Numbered from the stretch's first letter, positions 44,808-54,048 are shown. The stretch: 64,000 bases of DNA from an uncultured Clostridia bacterium (GCA_910589185.1 CAJUSU010000006.1:1-64000), one strand, 5' to 3'. Program-made: numbers and translations. The notes: generated from the letters alone by a model not told the origin.

Positions 44808-45638
44808 ATGAATAGAATAAAAAAAGGAGATATTGTAGGGAGAATTTCCTATGGAAAAGACATTGCATTTGTAGTAGAACGAATTATCAAAACACATAAT
44901 AGTAAATTTGCGATTTTAAAGGGATTAACTGTTAGAGTACAAGCTGACAGTGACTTAGATGATTTAGAACTAATGGAAAAGGTGCAAGTAGCAGAGCATG
45001 TCAAAATCTTAGAGGAAAATGTAACTAAAAGAATACAAGGACATATACAAGAAAGAAAAAATAAAGCAAGACAACTTTTTAGGGAAAAGGCAATTGTTTA
45101 TACAGGAAAAATATTACACCTTGATGGTGACAAAAAATATAGTGAAAAATCAAGTCGATATTATAAAAAGATAGGCTTAAATGCCATTGTAAAAAACATT
45201 CCAGAAAGAAAGCAACCATTTTATGTGGCAAGTTTACTTCAAAAGTATCAACCAGATATCTTAGTAATAACAGGACATGATGGAATGATAAAAAAAGGAA
45301 GTAATTTCAATGATTTATATAATTATCGAAATTCAAAATACTTTATTAGAACTGTAAAAGAAGCAAGGAAGGCCAATTTAAAGAAGGACTTAGTTATTTT
45401 TGCAGGAGCATGTCAAAGCTATTATGAAGGTTTAATGTTAGCAGGTGCCAATTTTGCTTCTTCGCCAGCTAGAATATTAATTGACTTTATAGACCCATTA
45501 ATTGTGGCAGAAAAAATTGCAGTAACAAGTGAAGAAAAATTTGTTACTATTAAAGATATTGAGGATGAACTAAGAGGAGGCCAAAGAGGCATAAGCGGTA
45601 CGGGAGCAAAGGGTAGAAAGAAAATCTTATGGATATAA
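44808..45638 (+). CDS. yabG: Sporulation-specific protease YabG
   Basis: 276 aa, normal length. 'KKGDIVGRISYGKDIAFVV' at the start, 'ILHLDGDKKYSEKSSRYY', 'ILVITGHDGMIKKGSNFNDL', 'DLVIFAGACQSYYEG' and the end 'GGQRGISGTGAKGRKKI' are all family-typical. The peptidase cleaves spore coat and cortex-related proteins (family U57). Followed by veg, the same order as in Bacillus and other clostridia. Confidence 0.95.
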   Translation: MNRIKKGDIVGRISYGKDIAFVVERIIKTHNSKFAILKGLTVRVQADSDLDDLELMEKVQVAEHVKILEENVTKRIQGHIQERKNKARQLFREKAIVYTGKILHLDGDKKYSEKSSRYYKKIGLNAIVKNIPERKQPFYVASLLQKYQPDILVITGHDGMIKKGSNFNDLYNYRNSKYFIRTVKEARKANLKKDLVIFAGACQSYYEGLMLAGANFASSPARILIDFIDPLIVAEKIAVTSEEKFVTIKDIEDELRGGQRGISGTGAKGRKKILWI

Positions 45639-45754
45639 AAGGAAATATTACAGCTTTGTAACATAAATGTAATATAAACGTAATAATACAAGAATAATTA
45701 AACGAAACCGTTGGGAACAAAGCAATACAAAAAAACGACACGAACAAACAGCTT

Positions 45755-45783
45755 TTGACAAGGTTTATGCCCAATGATATAAT
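45755..45783 (+). promoter_or_regulatory. Strong SigA promoter of veg
   Basis: Exact TTGACA (45755-45760), 17-bp spacer, exact TATAAT (45778-45783). The homologous Bacillus veg promoter is one of the strongest known, and the consensus is kept here. Confidence 0.9.
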
Positions 45784-45812
45784 TTGCCTATCTTAAATAG
45801 GTAGGTGATGAC

Positions 45813-46109
45813 ATGATTTGCCCAAATGATATTACAAGCTTAAAAACAGACATTAATGAAATGGTAGGACAAAAGATAATTGTCAAAGGTTCTCTTGGAA
45901 GATGTAAAACCTTTGAAAAAGAAGCTACAATAGAAAAAACATATCCTAATATTTTTGTTATTAAGTATGAAGAAGAAAATAGAAATGTTACCTACAGTTA
46001 TACAGACGTTTTAACTCGAACAGTAGAAGTAGACGTTTTTGATGGAAGTGGATATAGTCCATTAATTCCACCAGCAACAGAAGTAAAGAAACCAAAGAAA
46101 ATTTTATAA
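45813..46109 (+). CDS. veg: Veg family protein
   Basis: 98 aa. 'DITSLKTDINEMVGQKIIVKGSLGRCKTFEKEATIEKTYPNIFVIKYEE' region (split here as 'VGQKIIVK' and 'YPNIFVIKYEEENRN.TYSYTDVLTRTVEV') matches the Veg/DUF1021 family. In Bacillus subtilis Veg stimulates biofilm matrix expression by antagonising SinR. Own strong promoter; GTAGGTGATGAC before the ATG. Confidence 0.93.
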   Translation: MICPNDITSLKTDINEMVGQKIIVKGSLGRCKTFEKEATIEKTYPNIFVIKYEEENRNVTYSYTDVLTRTVEVDVFDGSGYSPLIPPATEVKKPKKIL

Positions 46110-46237
46110 AAAGCAAAAGAACTTTCAAGTAACGAATGACAAACGTTACAAAAGAAAAAGAAACACAAAGCAACAAAAGCAAGTAGTTACAAAAGAATTC
46201 TTAGGTAACCAAAGAAAATAAATTCATAGTATATAAC

Positions 46238-46277
46238 AAGAACTAACAAATTTTAGAGTTTGTTAGTTCTTTTTTTG
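46238..46277 (+). terminator. Terminator of veg
   Basis: AAGAACTAACAAA / TTTGTTAGTTCTT perfect stem followed by T residues, about 130 bp after veg. Confidence 0.88.
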
Positions 46278-46330
46278 ATACCTTGTCAATATATATAAAT
46301 AAAACACAATTTAAAGGAGGTAATCAGAAA

Positions 46331-47866
46331 ATGGCGATAGAAACCGCAAAAGACAGCTTAGTATTAAACCAAATTATTGACCAAAAAACAGATACTATTC
46401 TAATAGAAGAGGATTGCATTGTACCTGATATAAAACCTGATATTTTAAATGTCATTAGTACCAGCGGAATTATTTGTATGTATAAAAAAGAGATATTAGA
46501 TGGAAAAGTTCGATTAGATGGTTGTATCAATACTTATATTATGTACTTAGCTGATACACAAGAGGAAAATGCAGTAAGAGGATTAAATACTAATTTAGAT
46601 TTTACTCAAACAATAGAGATAGAAAAGGCTACTAGCAATATGTCTTTAGATACAAACTTAGTATTAAAAAGTTTGGACTGTAAGGTATTAAATGGTAGAA
46701 AGATTCATATGAAGGCAATAATAGAGGTAGAAGCAAAAGTTTCTTCTAATGAAACAGTAGAATACGTAAGCGAAATTCAAAATTTGAAAGATATACAATT
46801 ATTAAATCAAGATTTTCAAATTAATTCTTTGATAGGAACAGGAAATACTAAATTATATGCCAAAGATACTTTTAATATTGAACAAACAGATAATTTAGTA
46901 GAAATAATGAAAACAGACTTAAAGATAGTAAACAAAGATACGAAAATTAGCTATAATAAAATATTGATAAAAGCAGAGCTAGAGACCAAGATTCTATATT
47001 TAACAGAAGATAATAGAATTAATATTACAGAGGGAAAAATTCCAATTATGGGATTTATTGATTTACCAAATATCAGTGAAGAGCATACTTGTGATGTTAA
47101 GTATGAAATTAAAAACCTAATTGTCAAACCAAATAATGTAGAAGAACATTCTGTATACATTGAAGCTGAAATTGAAGCATATTGTGAAGCTTATGAAAAT
47201 AAAGAACTTAAAATGATACAAGATTTATATAGTCCAACAAAAACATTAAACTTTTCGCAAAAACGAATTCGTGTTATTGGACAAAAAGAAAGTAGACAGC
47301 AAGTATGTAGTATACGTGAAAAAGAAATGCTTCCTGAAATTGGACCACGTAAAATTTATGATGTAGAGGTATATCCAATCATCAGTAAACAAAATACGCT
47401 AAATGGTCGTATCTTATATGAAGGAGAAGTAGAACTAAACTTTATTTATAGTGCAGGCTCAAATAATGGAATTGAAACAAAGCAAATTAGTATTCCATTT
47501 AACTTTTCAATGGATTTTGAAGGCATGAAGCCAGAGATGAGTGTTGACACAATTGTAGAAATTAGTTTACAAGATTTTATAGTGATGCCAGATGAAAGCA
47601 TTGATATAAAAGTAGATTTAACTTTCACAGCAATTAGTTCTAAAAATAGTAGTATTTCTATTATTGAAGAAATACAAGAAGAAGAATGCAGAAATAAATG
47701 TCAGTACAGTATGGTAATTTATTTTACTAAACCAGGAGACTCTTTATGGAAAATTGCCAAAAGATTTGGAAGCACAGTAGAAGATATTGCGAGAGTAAAT
47801 GGAATAGAAGATGTAGATAGCATACCAGTAGGCAAGCAATTATTTATTCCTAGATACCATGGATGA
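46331..47866 (+). CDS. SipL-like spore morphogenetic protein (DUF3794/SPOCS repeats plus LysM)
   Basis: 511 aa from the ATG at 46331 (MAIETAKDSL), which follows AAAGGAGGTAA; the frame is open a little further upstream. Three DUF3794 (SPOCS) beta modules ('EEDCIVPDIKPDI' opens the first; 'DPR.IYDVEVYP' type in the third) and a C-terminal LysM domain at about 465-510 ('VIYFTKPGDSLWKIAKRFGS', 'IPVGKQLFIPRY'). In Clostridioides difficile SipL binds SpoIVA to anchor the coat; the LysM end mediates that contact. The gene order yabG-veg-this-yunB supports a sporulation role. Confidence 0.9.
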   Translation: MAIETAKDSLVLNQIIDQKTDTILIEEDCIVPDIKPDILNVISTSGIICMYKKEILDGKVRLDGCINTYIMYLADTQEENAVRGLNTNLDFTQTIEIEKATSNMSLDTNLVLKSLDCKVLNGRKIHMKAIIEVEAKVSSNETVEYVSEIQNLKDIQLLNQDFQINSLIGTGNTKLYAKDTFNIEQTDNLVEIMKTDLKIVNKDTKISYNKILIKAELETKILYLTEDNRINITEGKIPIMGFIDLPNISEEHTCDVKYEIKNLIVKPNNVEEHSVYIEAEIEAYCEAYENKELKMIQDLYSPTKTLNFSQKRIRVIGQKESRQQVCSIREKEMLPEIGPRKIYDVEVYPIISKQNTLNGRILYEGEVELNFIYSAGSNNGIETKQISIPFNFSMDFEGMKPEMSVDTIVEISLQDFIVMPDESIDIKVDLTFTAISSKNSSISIIEEIQEEECRNKCQYSMVIYFTKPGDSLWKIAKRFGSTVEDIARVNGIEDVDSIPVGKQLFIPRYHG

Positions 47867-48575
47867 AAAGATTTTTAGTAGGAGCAAAATAAGAATACCA
47901 CAATTTTTACCAAAGAAGAATTCTCCAAAAGAAAAAGAAAAAAGAAGATTAATAAAAATTGTTTGTATTGTTTTAATTGGGTTTACTTTTGCTTACTTTG
48001 TAATACAGTCCATCAAGCCAATTATGCAACAACAATGTAGAAATATGGCGAAATCAATTGCTACTAAGGTGTCAAATAATGAAGCAACAGAGGTTATGAA
48101 AAAATATACCTATGATGATTTATTAATTATTACAAAAGACGAAAATGGCAATATTAAAATGGTAGGAACCAATGTCATTACAGTCAATGAAATTATTTCA
48201 GACATTCCTGTCCACATGCAAGAAGCCTTAGAAAAAAGCGAGAATAACAGCTTTAGCATTCGATTAGGTAGCTTTTTAGGAAGTAATTTGTTTGCAGGAA
48301 GAGGACCGAATGTAAATATTAAAATGGAGATAACAGGAAATTTAGATACAGAACTCAAATCAGAATTTGTTGCAGCAGGAATTAATCAGACTTTGCACAA
48401 AATTTATTTAGAAATTAAATGTAATGTTGTAATTTTAACACCATTTGAAACTATGGAAGAGCAAATAGTCAATCAAGTGTTATTAGCAGAAGGATTAATT
48501 GTTGGAGAAGTTCCAAACAGTTATTATAATCTAGAGGGAATGAATACAGACAAGGCAATTGATATTATTGAATAA
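47859..48575 (+). CDS. yunB: Sporulation protein YunB
   Basis: 238 aa. Basic N-terminus, one membrane helix (about 34-52), then a soluble domain with 'MQQQCRNMAKSIATK', 'IPVHMQEALE', 'RLGSFLGSNLFAGRGP', 'AAGINQTLHKIYLEIKC' and 'EGLIVGEVPNSYYNLEG', typical of YunB, needed for normal spores in Bacillus. Overlaps the end of the SipL-like gene by 8 bases. Confidence 0.94.
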   Translation: MDEKIFSRSKIRIPQFLPKKNSPKEKEKRRLIKIVCIVLIGFTFAYFVIQSIKPIMQQQCRNMAKSIATKVSNNEATEVMKKYTYDDLLIITKDENGNIKMVGTNVITVNEIISDIPVHMQEALEKSENNSFSIRLGSFLGSNLFAGRGPNVNIKMEITGNLDTELKSEFVAAGINQTLHKIYLEIKCNVVILTPFETMEEQIVNQVLLAEGLIVGEVPNSYYNLEGMNTDKAIDIIE

Positions 48576-48619
48576 ATGTAGTATAATAGAAAGTACAAAA
48601 CTTTTTAGGAGGTCTTAGC

Positions 48620-48859
48620 ATGTTGGATGAAATGAGCACCATGGAACTGGAAGTGGAAGCTTCGGAAGAAGCACGGCGCCTGTACGAGAAGGAGTTTCAT
48701 TATAACAATCCCTATAGCCGGGAAATTGAAACCAGTGGAATTCCCTACTCGCAGGAGGAGCAGTTCTGCCAGATGGTGGAAGATGAACTTCGCTTAAAAG
48801 GCGAGAAAATTCACCGAAATGGCAGATACTTTAAAATCGACCGGTACCAGAAGAAATGA
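48620..48859 (+). CDS. Small acidic hypothetical protein with foreign codon usage
   Basis: 79 aa behind AGGAGGTCTTAGC. Sequence is charged, Glu/Tyr-rich ('LEVEASEEARRLYEKEFHY', 'YSQEEQFCQMVEDEL') with no hydrophobic segment. Codons CTG, CGG, CGC, GAG, CCC and TAC are common, whereas neighbours use TTA, AGA and GAA, so composition is clearly different from flanking genes. I do not recognise it. It sits between yunB and a terminator and may be a recent acquisition. Confidence 0.6.
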   Translation: MLDEMSTMELEVEASEEARRLYEKEFHYNNPYSREIETSGIPYSQEEQFCQMVEDELRLKGEKIHRNGRYFKIDRYQKK

Positions 48860-48886
48860 CCGAAAGGCACCCCTAAAGTAGGAGCC

Positions 48887-48932
48887 AAAAGCAAGAGTTC
48901 TAGCGAGAAATCGCTGGAATTTTTGCTTTTTT
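48887..48932 (+). terminator. Terminator after the high-GC small gene
   Basis: AAAAGCAA.AGTTC.AGCGA pairs with TCGCT.GAA...TTGCTTTT around a GAAA loop, then TTTT. Confidence 0.8.
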
Positions 48933-49033
48933 AATAAAAAATGATACTTTATAAAGAATAAGACAAACTACTTGACATAAAGGTATTAACATTTTAAACT
49001 ATAGATAGAAGGAAAAAAATAAAGGGGAAAGAT

Positions 49034-50116
49034 ATGAGAGCTATTAAATGCGAATTATGTGGAGCAAATGATTTTGTAGAGAAAGATGGCGTCTTTATTT
49101 GCCAATATTGTGGAACAAGATATTTCTTGGAAGAAACCAAAAAAACAATGGCAGTAAAAGTAGATAATGCAAAAAAATACGATAATTATAAAAAACTAGC
49201 AGAAAGGTCTTTTAAAGATAAGTTATATAGGGAAGCCTATGAATATTATGACAAAATGCTAGAACTAAATCCAGATGATTGGAAAGCTGTATACAAAAAA
49301 GGAGTATGTGCTGCATGGCAGTCAACTTTAGGAAATTTTAGAATAGACGAAACTGTTAAGGCGAGTAAAAATGCTTTTAATCTTATAAGAGTTTTAGAAA
49401 TCAAAGATATAGATATAAATCAAATAAAAATTGATATGGCAAGAGATATTAATGGTGTTACTGTTGCATTTGGTAATACTGCTATGAAACATTATCAGAG
49501 ATTTTGGGAACCTAATAATGCAGCATCAGAATATTGGGAAAGAATACAGCGTTGCATAAATGTTGATGAGTATGCGATAGGATTACTACATAAAAATCTT
49601 GTAGATACAAGTAAAGATGCACGAAGTATTTATATAGCTATTCTCAAAAATCTAGTTATATATTATTGCGAAATTTGTGCAGTAAGAAAATATAAATCAG
49701 GATATAATCAATATGGTGCAGTATACTCTAATATATGGTATAGAAATGATTTAAGACCACCACTAATTGAAAAATATAATCAGCACGTTCAAGAAATTCA
49801 AAGATATGATAGTAGTTATATACCGCCACAAATACAAACTGTTGGAGTAGGTGGGTGTTATATAGCAACTGCGATTTACGGTAGCTATGATTGCCCAGAA
49901 GTATGGACATTAAGGAGATTTAGGGATAACGTGTTAGATAAAACATGGCATGGAAAATTATTTATAAAAATATATTATGCAATAAGTCCAGCAATTGTAA
50001 AGAGATTCGGAAAAGAAAAGTGGTTTAATAAGATATTCAAAAGTAAATTAGATAAAATGGTAGAGAGACTACAAAAGCAGGGAATAGAAGCAACAGTATA
50101 CAATGACAAATATTAA
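49034..50116 (+). CDS. Zinc-ribbon / TPR-like protein with CFI-box C-terminal domain
   Basis: 360 aa. An N-terminal zinc ribbon 'CELCGANDF...CQYCGTRYF' (about 5-31), a helical TPR-like segment ('AYEYYDKMLELNPDDWKAVYKKGVC', about 55-90), a middle region without recognised domain, and a C-terminal 'GGCYIATAIYGSYDCPEVWTLRRFRDNVLD' block (as 'CYIATAIYGS' plus 'LRRFRD.VL') followed by 'FIKIYYAISPAIVKRFG'. This matches what NCBI calls the CFI-box-CTERM domain, of unknown function. No signal peptide. Preceded by AAAGGGGAAAG. Confidence 0.72.
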   Translation: MRAIKCELCGANDFVEKDGVFICQYCGTRYFLEETKKTMAVKVDNAKKYDNYKKLAERSFKDKLYREAYEYYDKMLELNPDDWKAVYKKGVCAAWQSTLGNFRIDETVKASKNAFNLIRVLEIKDIDINQIKIDMARDINGVTVAFGNTAMKHYQRFWEPNNAASEYWERIQRCINVDEYAIGLLHKNLVDTSKDARSIYIAILKNLVIYYCEICAVRKYKSGYNQYGAVYSNIWYRNDLRPPLIEKYNQHVQEIQRYDSSYIPPQIQTVGVGGCYIATAIYGSYDCPEVWTLRRFRDNVLDKTWHGKLFIKIYYAISPAIVKRFGKEKWFNKIFKSKLDKMVERLQKQGIEATVYNDKY

Positions 50117-50120
50117 TATA

Positions 50121-50158
50121 AAATGCAAGTCTTAGGAAATTAAGGCTTGTATTTTTTA
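50121..50158 (+). terminator. Terminator of the CFI-box gene
   Basis: ATGCAAG.CTTA / TAAG.CTTGTAT stem then TTTTTT. Confidence 0.8.
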
Positions 50159-50251
50159 TCTAAAAAATTAATACTTTATAAAGAATATGATAAACTACTT
50201 GACAGAAGAAAAAGAACCTTTTAAACTATAGAAAGAATATGAGGGGGATAT

Positions 50252-51655
50252 ATGAAAAATCAAGAAAAGTGGAGAAGATTGGACAATTCAGCTAAACTCT
50301 TTCCTATTGTAGGAAATAAAAAGTTTAGCAGTATCTATAGAATGTCAGTTGTATTAACAGAAGAAATTAATCCCAAAATATTAAAGCAAGCAGTAGAGAA
50401 TACTCTTCAGATTTTTACTACTTTTAAGGTATGTTTAAAAAGAGGATTTTTTTGGTATTATTTAGAACAAAATGAAAAAGAAGTAGTCATTTTTAAAGAA
50501 GATACTTATCCATGCCGTTATATGGATAAAAGAATGAACCATGGATACTTATTTAAAGTAAGCTATTATAAAAACAAAATCAATATAGAAATATTTCATG
50601 CTTTAACAGATGGGGGGACAGCAATAGAATTTGTAAAAGTAATTACATACAATTACTTAAATTTACAACATCCCAATACTTTCAAAGAACCATTCTCAGT
50701 CAAAAACGCAGATATAGATGCGCAAAATAGTGAAGACAGTTATTTAAAAAATTATGAAAAACATTTACATGGAAAAGACCATTCAGGAAAAGCATATATT
50801 TTAAAAGGACCAAGATTACTGCCATATCAAGTTGGAGTCACACATGGATTCATAAGTTTAAAACCAGTCATTAAAACTTGTAGAAGGTTAAAAGTAACAG
50901 TAACAGAATATTTTACAGCAGTATTAATTTATGCGATTTATCAAGAACAACAAAAAGAGAAAAGTAGTAAAAAGCCAATTAAAGTATGTATTCCAGTAAA
51001 CCTAAAAAAATACTTTGAATCTACTACAATGACTAACTTCTTTTCATATATGACCATTGTAGCAGACAAGAAGCAAATGGATTTAACTGACTTTGATTTA
51101 ATTTTAGCATTTGTAAGAAATAATTTTAAAAACAAGTTGCAAAAAGAAGAAATGGCTAAAACAATGGCACACACTGTAAGACTAGGTAATAGCATTTATG
51201 TGCGAATGATACCACTAACAATGAAAAAACTCATTTTAAAATTGATATATAAAGAGATACAAAAATATACAACAACAACATTTTCAAATTTAGGGAAAAT
51301 TAATTTTTTGCCAGAATACGAACCATATATAGACCAATTTTTCTTTATTATTGCACCCGAAAGTGTTGAAAAAATCAAGTGTACAACCTGTTCTTATGGA
51401 AATAATATAGTGTTTTCTATTAGTTCTATTTTGCAAAATGATAATGTAGAAAAAAATTTCTTTAACTTTTTGACACAGCAAGGAATTCCCAATACAGTTG
51501 TCACAAATGGAATTTATAAAAAAGAAGAAAAGGCACTGTATCCTAAAATTAACACGTTATTAATAGAAGATGTAATTGAAAAAATAAAGGAGAAAAAGGA
51601 AGCAACAGAAAAAATTAGTATAAAGGAAAAAATAAAAAGGAAATTTCACTTTTAA
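50252..51655 (+). CDS. Condensation/acetyltransferase-like enzyme (HxxxDG)
   Basis: 467 aa. The active-site motif is 'IFHALTDGGTAIEFVK' (HALTDG, HxxxD). 'FPIVGNKKFSSIYRMSVVL' at the N-terminus and 'CIPVNLKKYFESTTMTNFFSY' fit the chloramphenicol-acetyltransferase-like superfamily, nearest alcohol acetyltransferase or PapA-type proteins. It should move an acyl group to an alcohol acceptor. The next gene, 17 bp downstream, is an esterase, so the two probably build or trim the same ester. No NRPS gene is present. Confidence 0.8.
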   Translation: MKNQEKWRRLDNSAKLFPIVGNKKFSSIYRMSVVLTEEINPKILKQAVENTLQIFTTFKVCLKRGFFWYYLEQNEKEVVIFKEDTYPCRYMDKRMNHGYLFKVSYYKNKINIEIFHALTDGGTAIEFVKVITYNYLNLQHPNTFKEPFSVKNADIDAQNSEDSYLKNYEKHLHGKDHSGKAYILKGPRLLPYQVGVTHGFISLKPVIKTCRRLKVTVTEYFTAVLIYAIYQEQQKEKSSKKPIKVCIPVNLKKYFESTTMTNFFSYMTIVADKKQMDLTDFDLILAFVRNNFKNKLQKEEMAKTMAHTVRLGNSIYVRMIPLTMKKLILKLIYKEIQKYTTTTFSNLGKINFLPEYEPYIDQFFFIIAPESVEKIKCTTCSYGNNIVFSISSILQNDNVEKNFFNFLTQQGIPNTVVTNGIYKKEEKALYPKINTLLIEDVIEKIKEKKEATEKISIKEKIKRKFHF

Positions 51656-51672
51656 AGTAAAGGAAGAGAATA

Positions 51673-52566
51673 ATGAATAAAAAAGGAAAAATAGTAGCAA
51701 TTATTGCAGCAGTTTTATTTATGATAGCAATAGTATCAGTTATTTTATATGTGTATTTTTTTAAAAGTAATAGGACTTCAAAGGTACCAGAGGATATTCA
51801 CTTAAAATGTAATATTATACAAGAAAATTTTCAAGATAAAAAAGTATTTATATTAACACCTAAAGATAAAAAGAAAACAAAGAAAGTGGTCTTTTATTTA
51901 CATGGAGGTTCTTACGTTGCAGAATTAAGTAAAACGCATTGGAAATTTTTAGAAGAATTTACACAAGAGACAGCATCAACTGTAATTGTAGTAGATTATC
52001 CATTAGCTCCACAATATCATTATACAGATGTATTTGATATGATAACACCTTTATATCAAGAAACTATAAAGAAGGTAAAACCAGAGAATTTAATCGTTAT
52101 GGGAGATTCTGCTGGCGGAGGAATGGCATTAGCATTGGTAGAAAAAATAGGGCAAGATAATATGAAAAAGCCAAGCAAAACAATTTTAATTTCTCCATGG
52201 CTAGATGTAACTATGGAAAATCCAGAAATTAAAAAAGTACAAGAAAAAGATAAAAAATTAAATGCAGAATCATTAAAACTAGCAGGAATTTCTTATGCAG
52301 GAATAGAAGAAGAAACTAGAAATTACTTAGTAAGTCCAATTTATGGCCCAATTGAGAACTTAGAAAATGTAGTAATTTATACAGGAACATATGATGTGTT
52401 AAATCCAGATGTACATAAATTTAAAAATATGGCAAAAGAAAGGGGAGTAGAGATTACAGTAAAGGAAACGGAAGGAGCCATACATAATTGGGTAATTAAC
52501 AAAAAGCAAAAAGAAGGAGAAGACTTAGTCCAAAAACCATATCAAGAATTAATAGAAGAAATATAG
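51673..52566 (+). CDS. Membrane-anchored alpha/beta hydrolase (HSL-type esterase)
   Basis: 297 aa. N-terminal membrane helix (about 7-28). Oxyanion motif 'YLHGGSYV', nucleophile 'VMGDSAGGGMAL', acidic residue in 'TGTYDVLNPD' and His in 'EGAIHNWVIN' form the triad and place it in the hormone-sensitive-lipase group. Active site outside the membrane if the helix is a signal-anchor. Co-transcribed with the acyltransferase. Confidence 0.9.
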   Translation: MNKKGKIVAIIAAVLFMIAIVSVILYVYFFKSNRTSKVPEDIHLKCNIIQENFQDKKVFILTPKDKKKTKKVVFYLHGGSYVAELSKTHWKFLEEFTQETASTVIVVDYPLAPQYHYTDVFDMITPLYQETIKKVKPENLIVMGDSAGGGMALALVEKIGQDNMKKPSKTILISPWLDVTMENPEIKKVQEKDKKLNAESLKLAGISYAGIEEETRNYLVSPIYGPIENLENVVIYTGTYDVLNPDVHKFKNMAKERGVEITVKETEGAIHNWVINKKQKEGEDLVQKPYQELIEEI

Positions 52567-52571
52567 AAAAT

Positions 52572-52607
52572 AAAAAATCGGAAGTTTTGATACTTCCGAT
52601 TTTTTTG
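52572..52607 (+). terminator. Terminator of the acyltransferase-esterase pair
   Basis: AAAAATCGGAAG / CTTCCGATTTTT perfect stem. Confidence 0.92.
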
Positions 52608-52687
52608 TTTTATAAAAGAAAGTTCATTAAAAGATGAATGAAATTATTAAAATTAGAAATAATAAAAACAAGAAAGGAGACAAGAAT

Positions 52688-53158
52688 ATGTATTATAATT
52701 TTACAGATAGAGATTTGCAATCTAAACAGAGAATAAGAGAATATAAAGAGTTTGCACAAGAAGTATTAAGCAACATGGAAACAGTAGAAGAAATGGAAGG
52801 GAAATTAAGAGAACTTGATAATGATGCATCAATGGTTATTACAATAGGAAATCTAGATTATAAAACAGATTTAGAACATAATATAACTGCAACAGGAGAA
52901 ATATATTCAGCAGACAGACTACGTCAGATAATACATGTTGCTAAAATGTCACGAAACTTAGAAGTAAATGTACAATTTCAAGAAGGAACTGGTTTAGAAA
53001 ATGATCCATACGAGGTGGTCGCTGATATATCTTTTGAATATAATCCTGATGAAAAAAGTGTTAATCTAGGAGAAATTTTAAGTACAAAAGATTTACAAAA
53101 TTTAAGACAAGGAAATAAAGTAAAAGAAGAGGATAAGGATCAAGATTATGAGAGATAA
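52688..53158 (+). CDS. Hypothetical acidic protein
   Basis: 156 aa from the ATG at 52688 (MYYNFTDRDL), preceded by GAAAGGAGAC. Largely charged; helical N-terminus ('REYKEFAQEVLSNMETVEEMEGKL'), then 'MVITIGNLDYKTDLEHNITATGEIYS' and 'LEVNVQFQEGTG'. No signal peptide and no recognised family. Monocistronic, with terminators on both sides. Confidence 0.6.
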   Translation: MYYNFTDRDLQSKQRIREYKEFAQEVLSNMETVEEMEGKLRELDNDASMVITIGNLDYKTDLEHNITATGEIYSADRLRQIIHVAKMSRNLEVNVQFQEGTGLENDPYEVVADISFEYNPDEKSVNLGEILSTKDLQNLRQGNKVKEEDKDQDYER

Positions 53159-53194
53159 AAAAGAAACCCTTTGTATATGAAAGGGTTTCTTTAA
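53158..53194. terminator. Bidirectional terminator between the hypothetical gene and rpsI
   Basis: AAAGAAACCCTT / AAGGGTTTCTTT perfect stem with A/T flanks. Confidence 0.88.
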
Positions 53195-53204
53195 AAATTC
53201 TAAA

Positions 53205-53609
53205 TTATCTCTTAGAGAATTGTGGAGCTTTTCTAGCTTTCTTAAGACCATATTTCTTTCTTTCTTTCATACGAGGGTCTCTTGTTAAGAATCCTGCAGT
53301 TTTTAAAGCTGGTCTATATTCGCTATTAGCTTCATTTAATGCTCTTGCGATACCGTGACGAACTGCTCCAGCTTGACCAGAAAGTCCACCACCATTTACA
53401 GTACAAATAACATCATATTTATCTAAAGTGTTAGTTGCAACTAATGGTTGTTTTACAATAACTTTTAATACATCAGTACCAAAGTATTCTTCTAATGCTT
53501 TACCATTAATTGTAATAGAACCTTTACCATCTACTAATCTAACTCTAGCAATTGATTTTTTTCTTCTTCCAGTTCCTAAAAATACGATTTTATCAGATTT
53601 TTTTGCCAT
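53205..53609 (-). CDS. rpsI: 30S ribosomal protein S9
   Basis: 134 aa. 'GTGRRKKSIARVRLV', 'GGGLSGQAGAVRHGIARAL' and the C-terminal 'DPRMKERKKYGLKKARKAPQFSKR' are diagnostic, including the conserved final Arg that reaches the P-site tRNA. One base gap after rplM on the same strand. Confidence 0.98.
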   Translation of the reverse strand: MAKKSDKIVFLGTGRRKKSIARVRLVDGKGSITINGKALEEYFGTDVLKVIVKQPLVATNTLDKYDVICTVNGGGLSGQAGAVRHGIARALNEANSEYRPALKTAGFLTRDPRMKERKKYGLKKARKAPQFSKR

Positions 53610-53610
53610 C

Positions 53611-54048
53611 TTATTTTACCTCCCATACTTCAGGTTTTTGAGCGATATTTTCATGTTCTGCTCCGGCATATACTCTTAATTTTTTAGCCATTTGTCTTCC
53701 AAGTCTTGTATGAGGAAGCATTCCTTCTACTGCATGTGTCATCATTTTTCCTGGATTTTTTGAAATTAATTCTCTTGCAGTAGTTTCTTTCATTCCACCA
53801 ATATATCCTGAATGACTTCTATAAATTTTTTGATCTAGTTTTTTACCTGTTAAAACTACATTTGCGCAATTAATAATAATTACGTGATCACCAACATCCA
53901 TATGAGTTGTATAAGTTGGTTTATGTTTTCCTCTTAATAATTTTGCAGCTTCAGTAGCAACTCTACCTAGTGGTTTATTTGCTGCATCAATTATATACCA
54001 TTTACTTTCAATTTCACTTTTTTTCACACTATAAGTTGTATTATTCAT
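53611..54048 (-). CDS. rplM: 50S ribosomal protein L13
   Basis: 145 aa. 'WYIIDAANKPLGRVATEAAKLLRGKHKPTY' (read as 'PLGRVATE..KLLRGKHKP'), 'GDHVIIINC' and 'HTRLGRQMAKKLRVYAGAEH' identify L13. Start behind GGAGGATATGATTTACC. A GC-rich stretch in the leader (about 54109-54129, minus strand) may be the known L13 autoregulatory structure, which I cannot confirm. Confidence 0.98.
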   Translation of the reverse strand: MNNTTYSVKKSEIESKWYIIDAANKPLGRVATEAAKLLRGKHKPTYTTHMDVGDHVIIINCANVVLTGKKLDQKIYRSHSGYIGGMKETTARELISKNPGKMMTHAVEGMLPHTRLGRQMAKKLRVYAGAEHENIAQKPEVWEVK

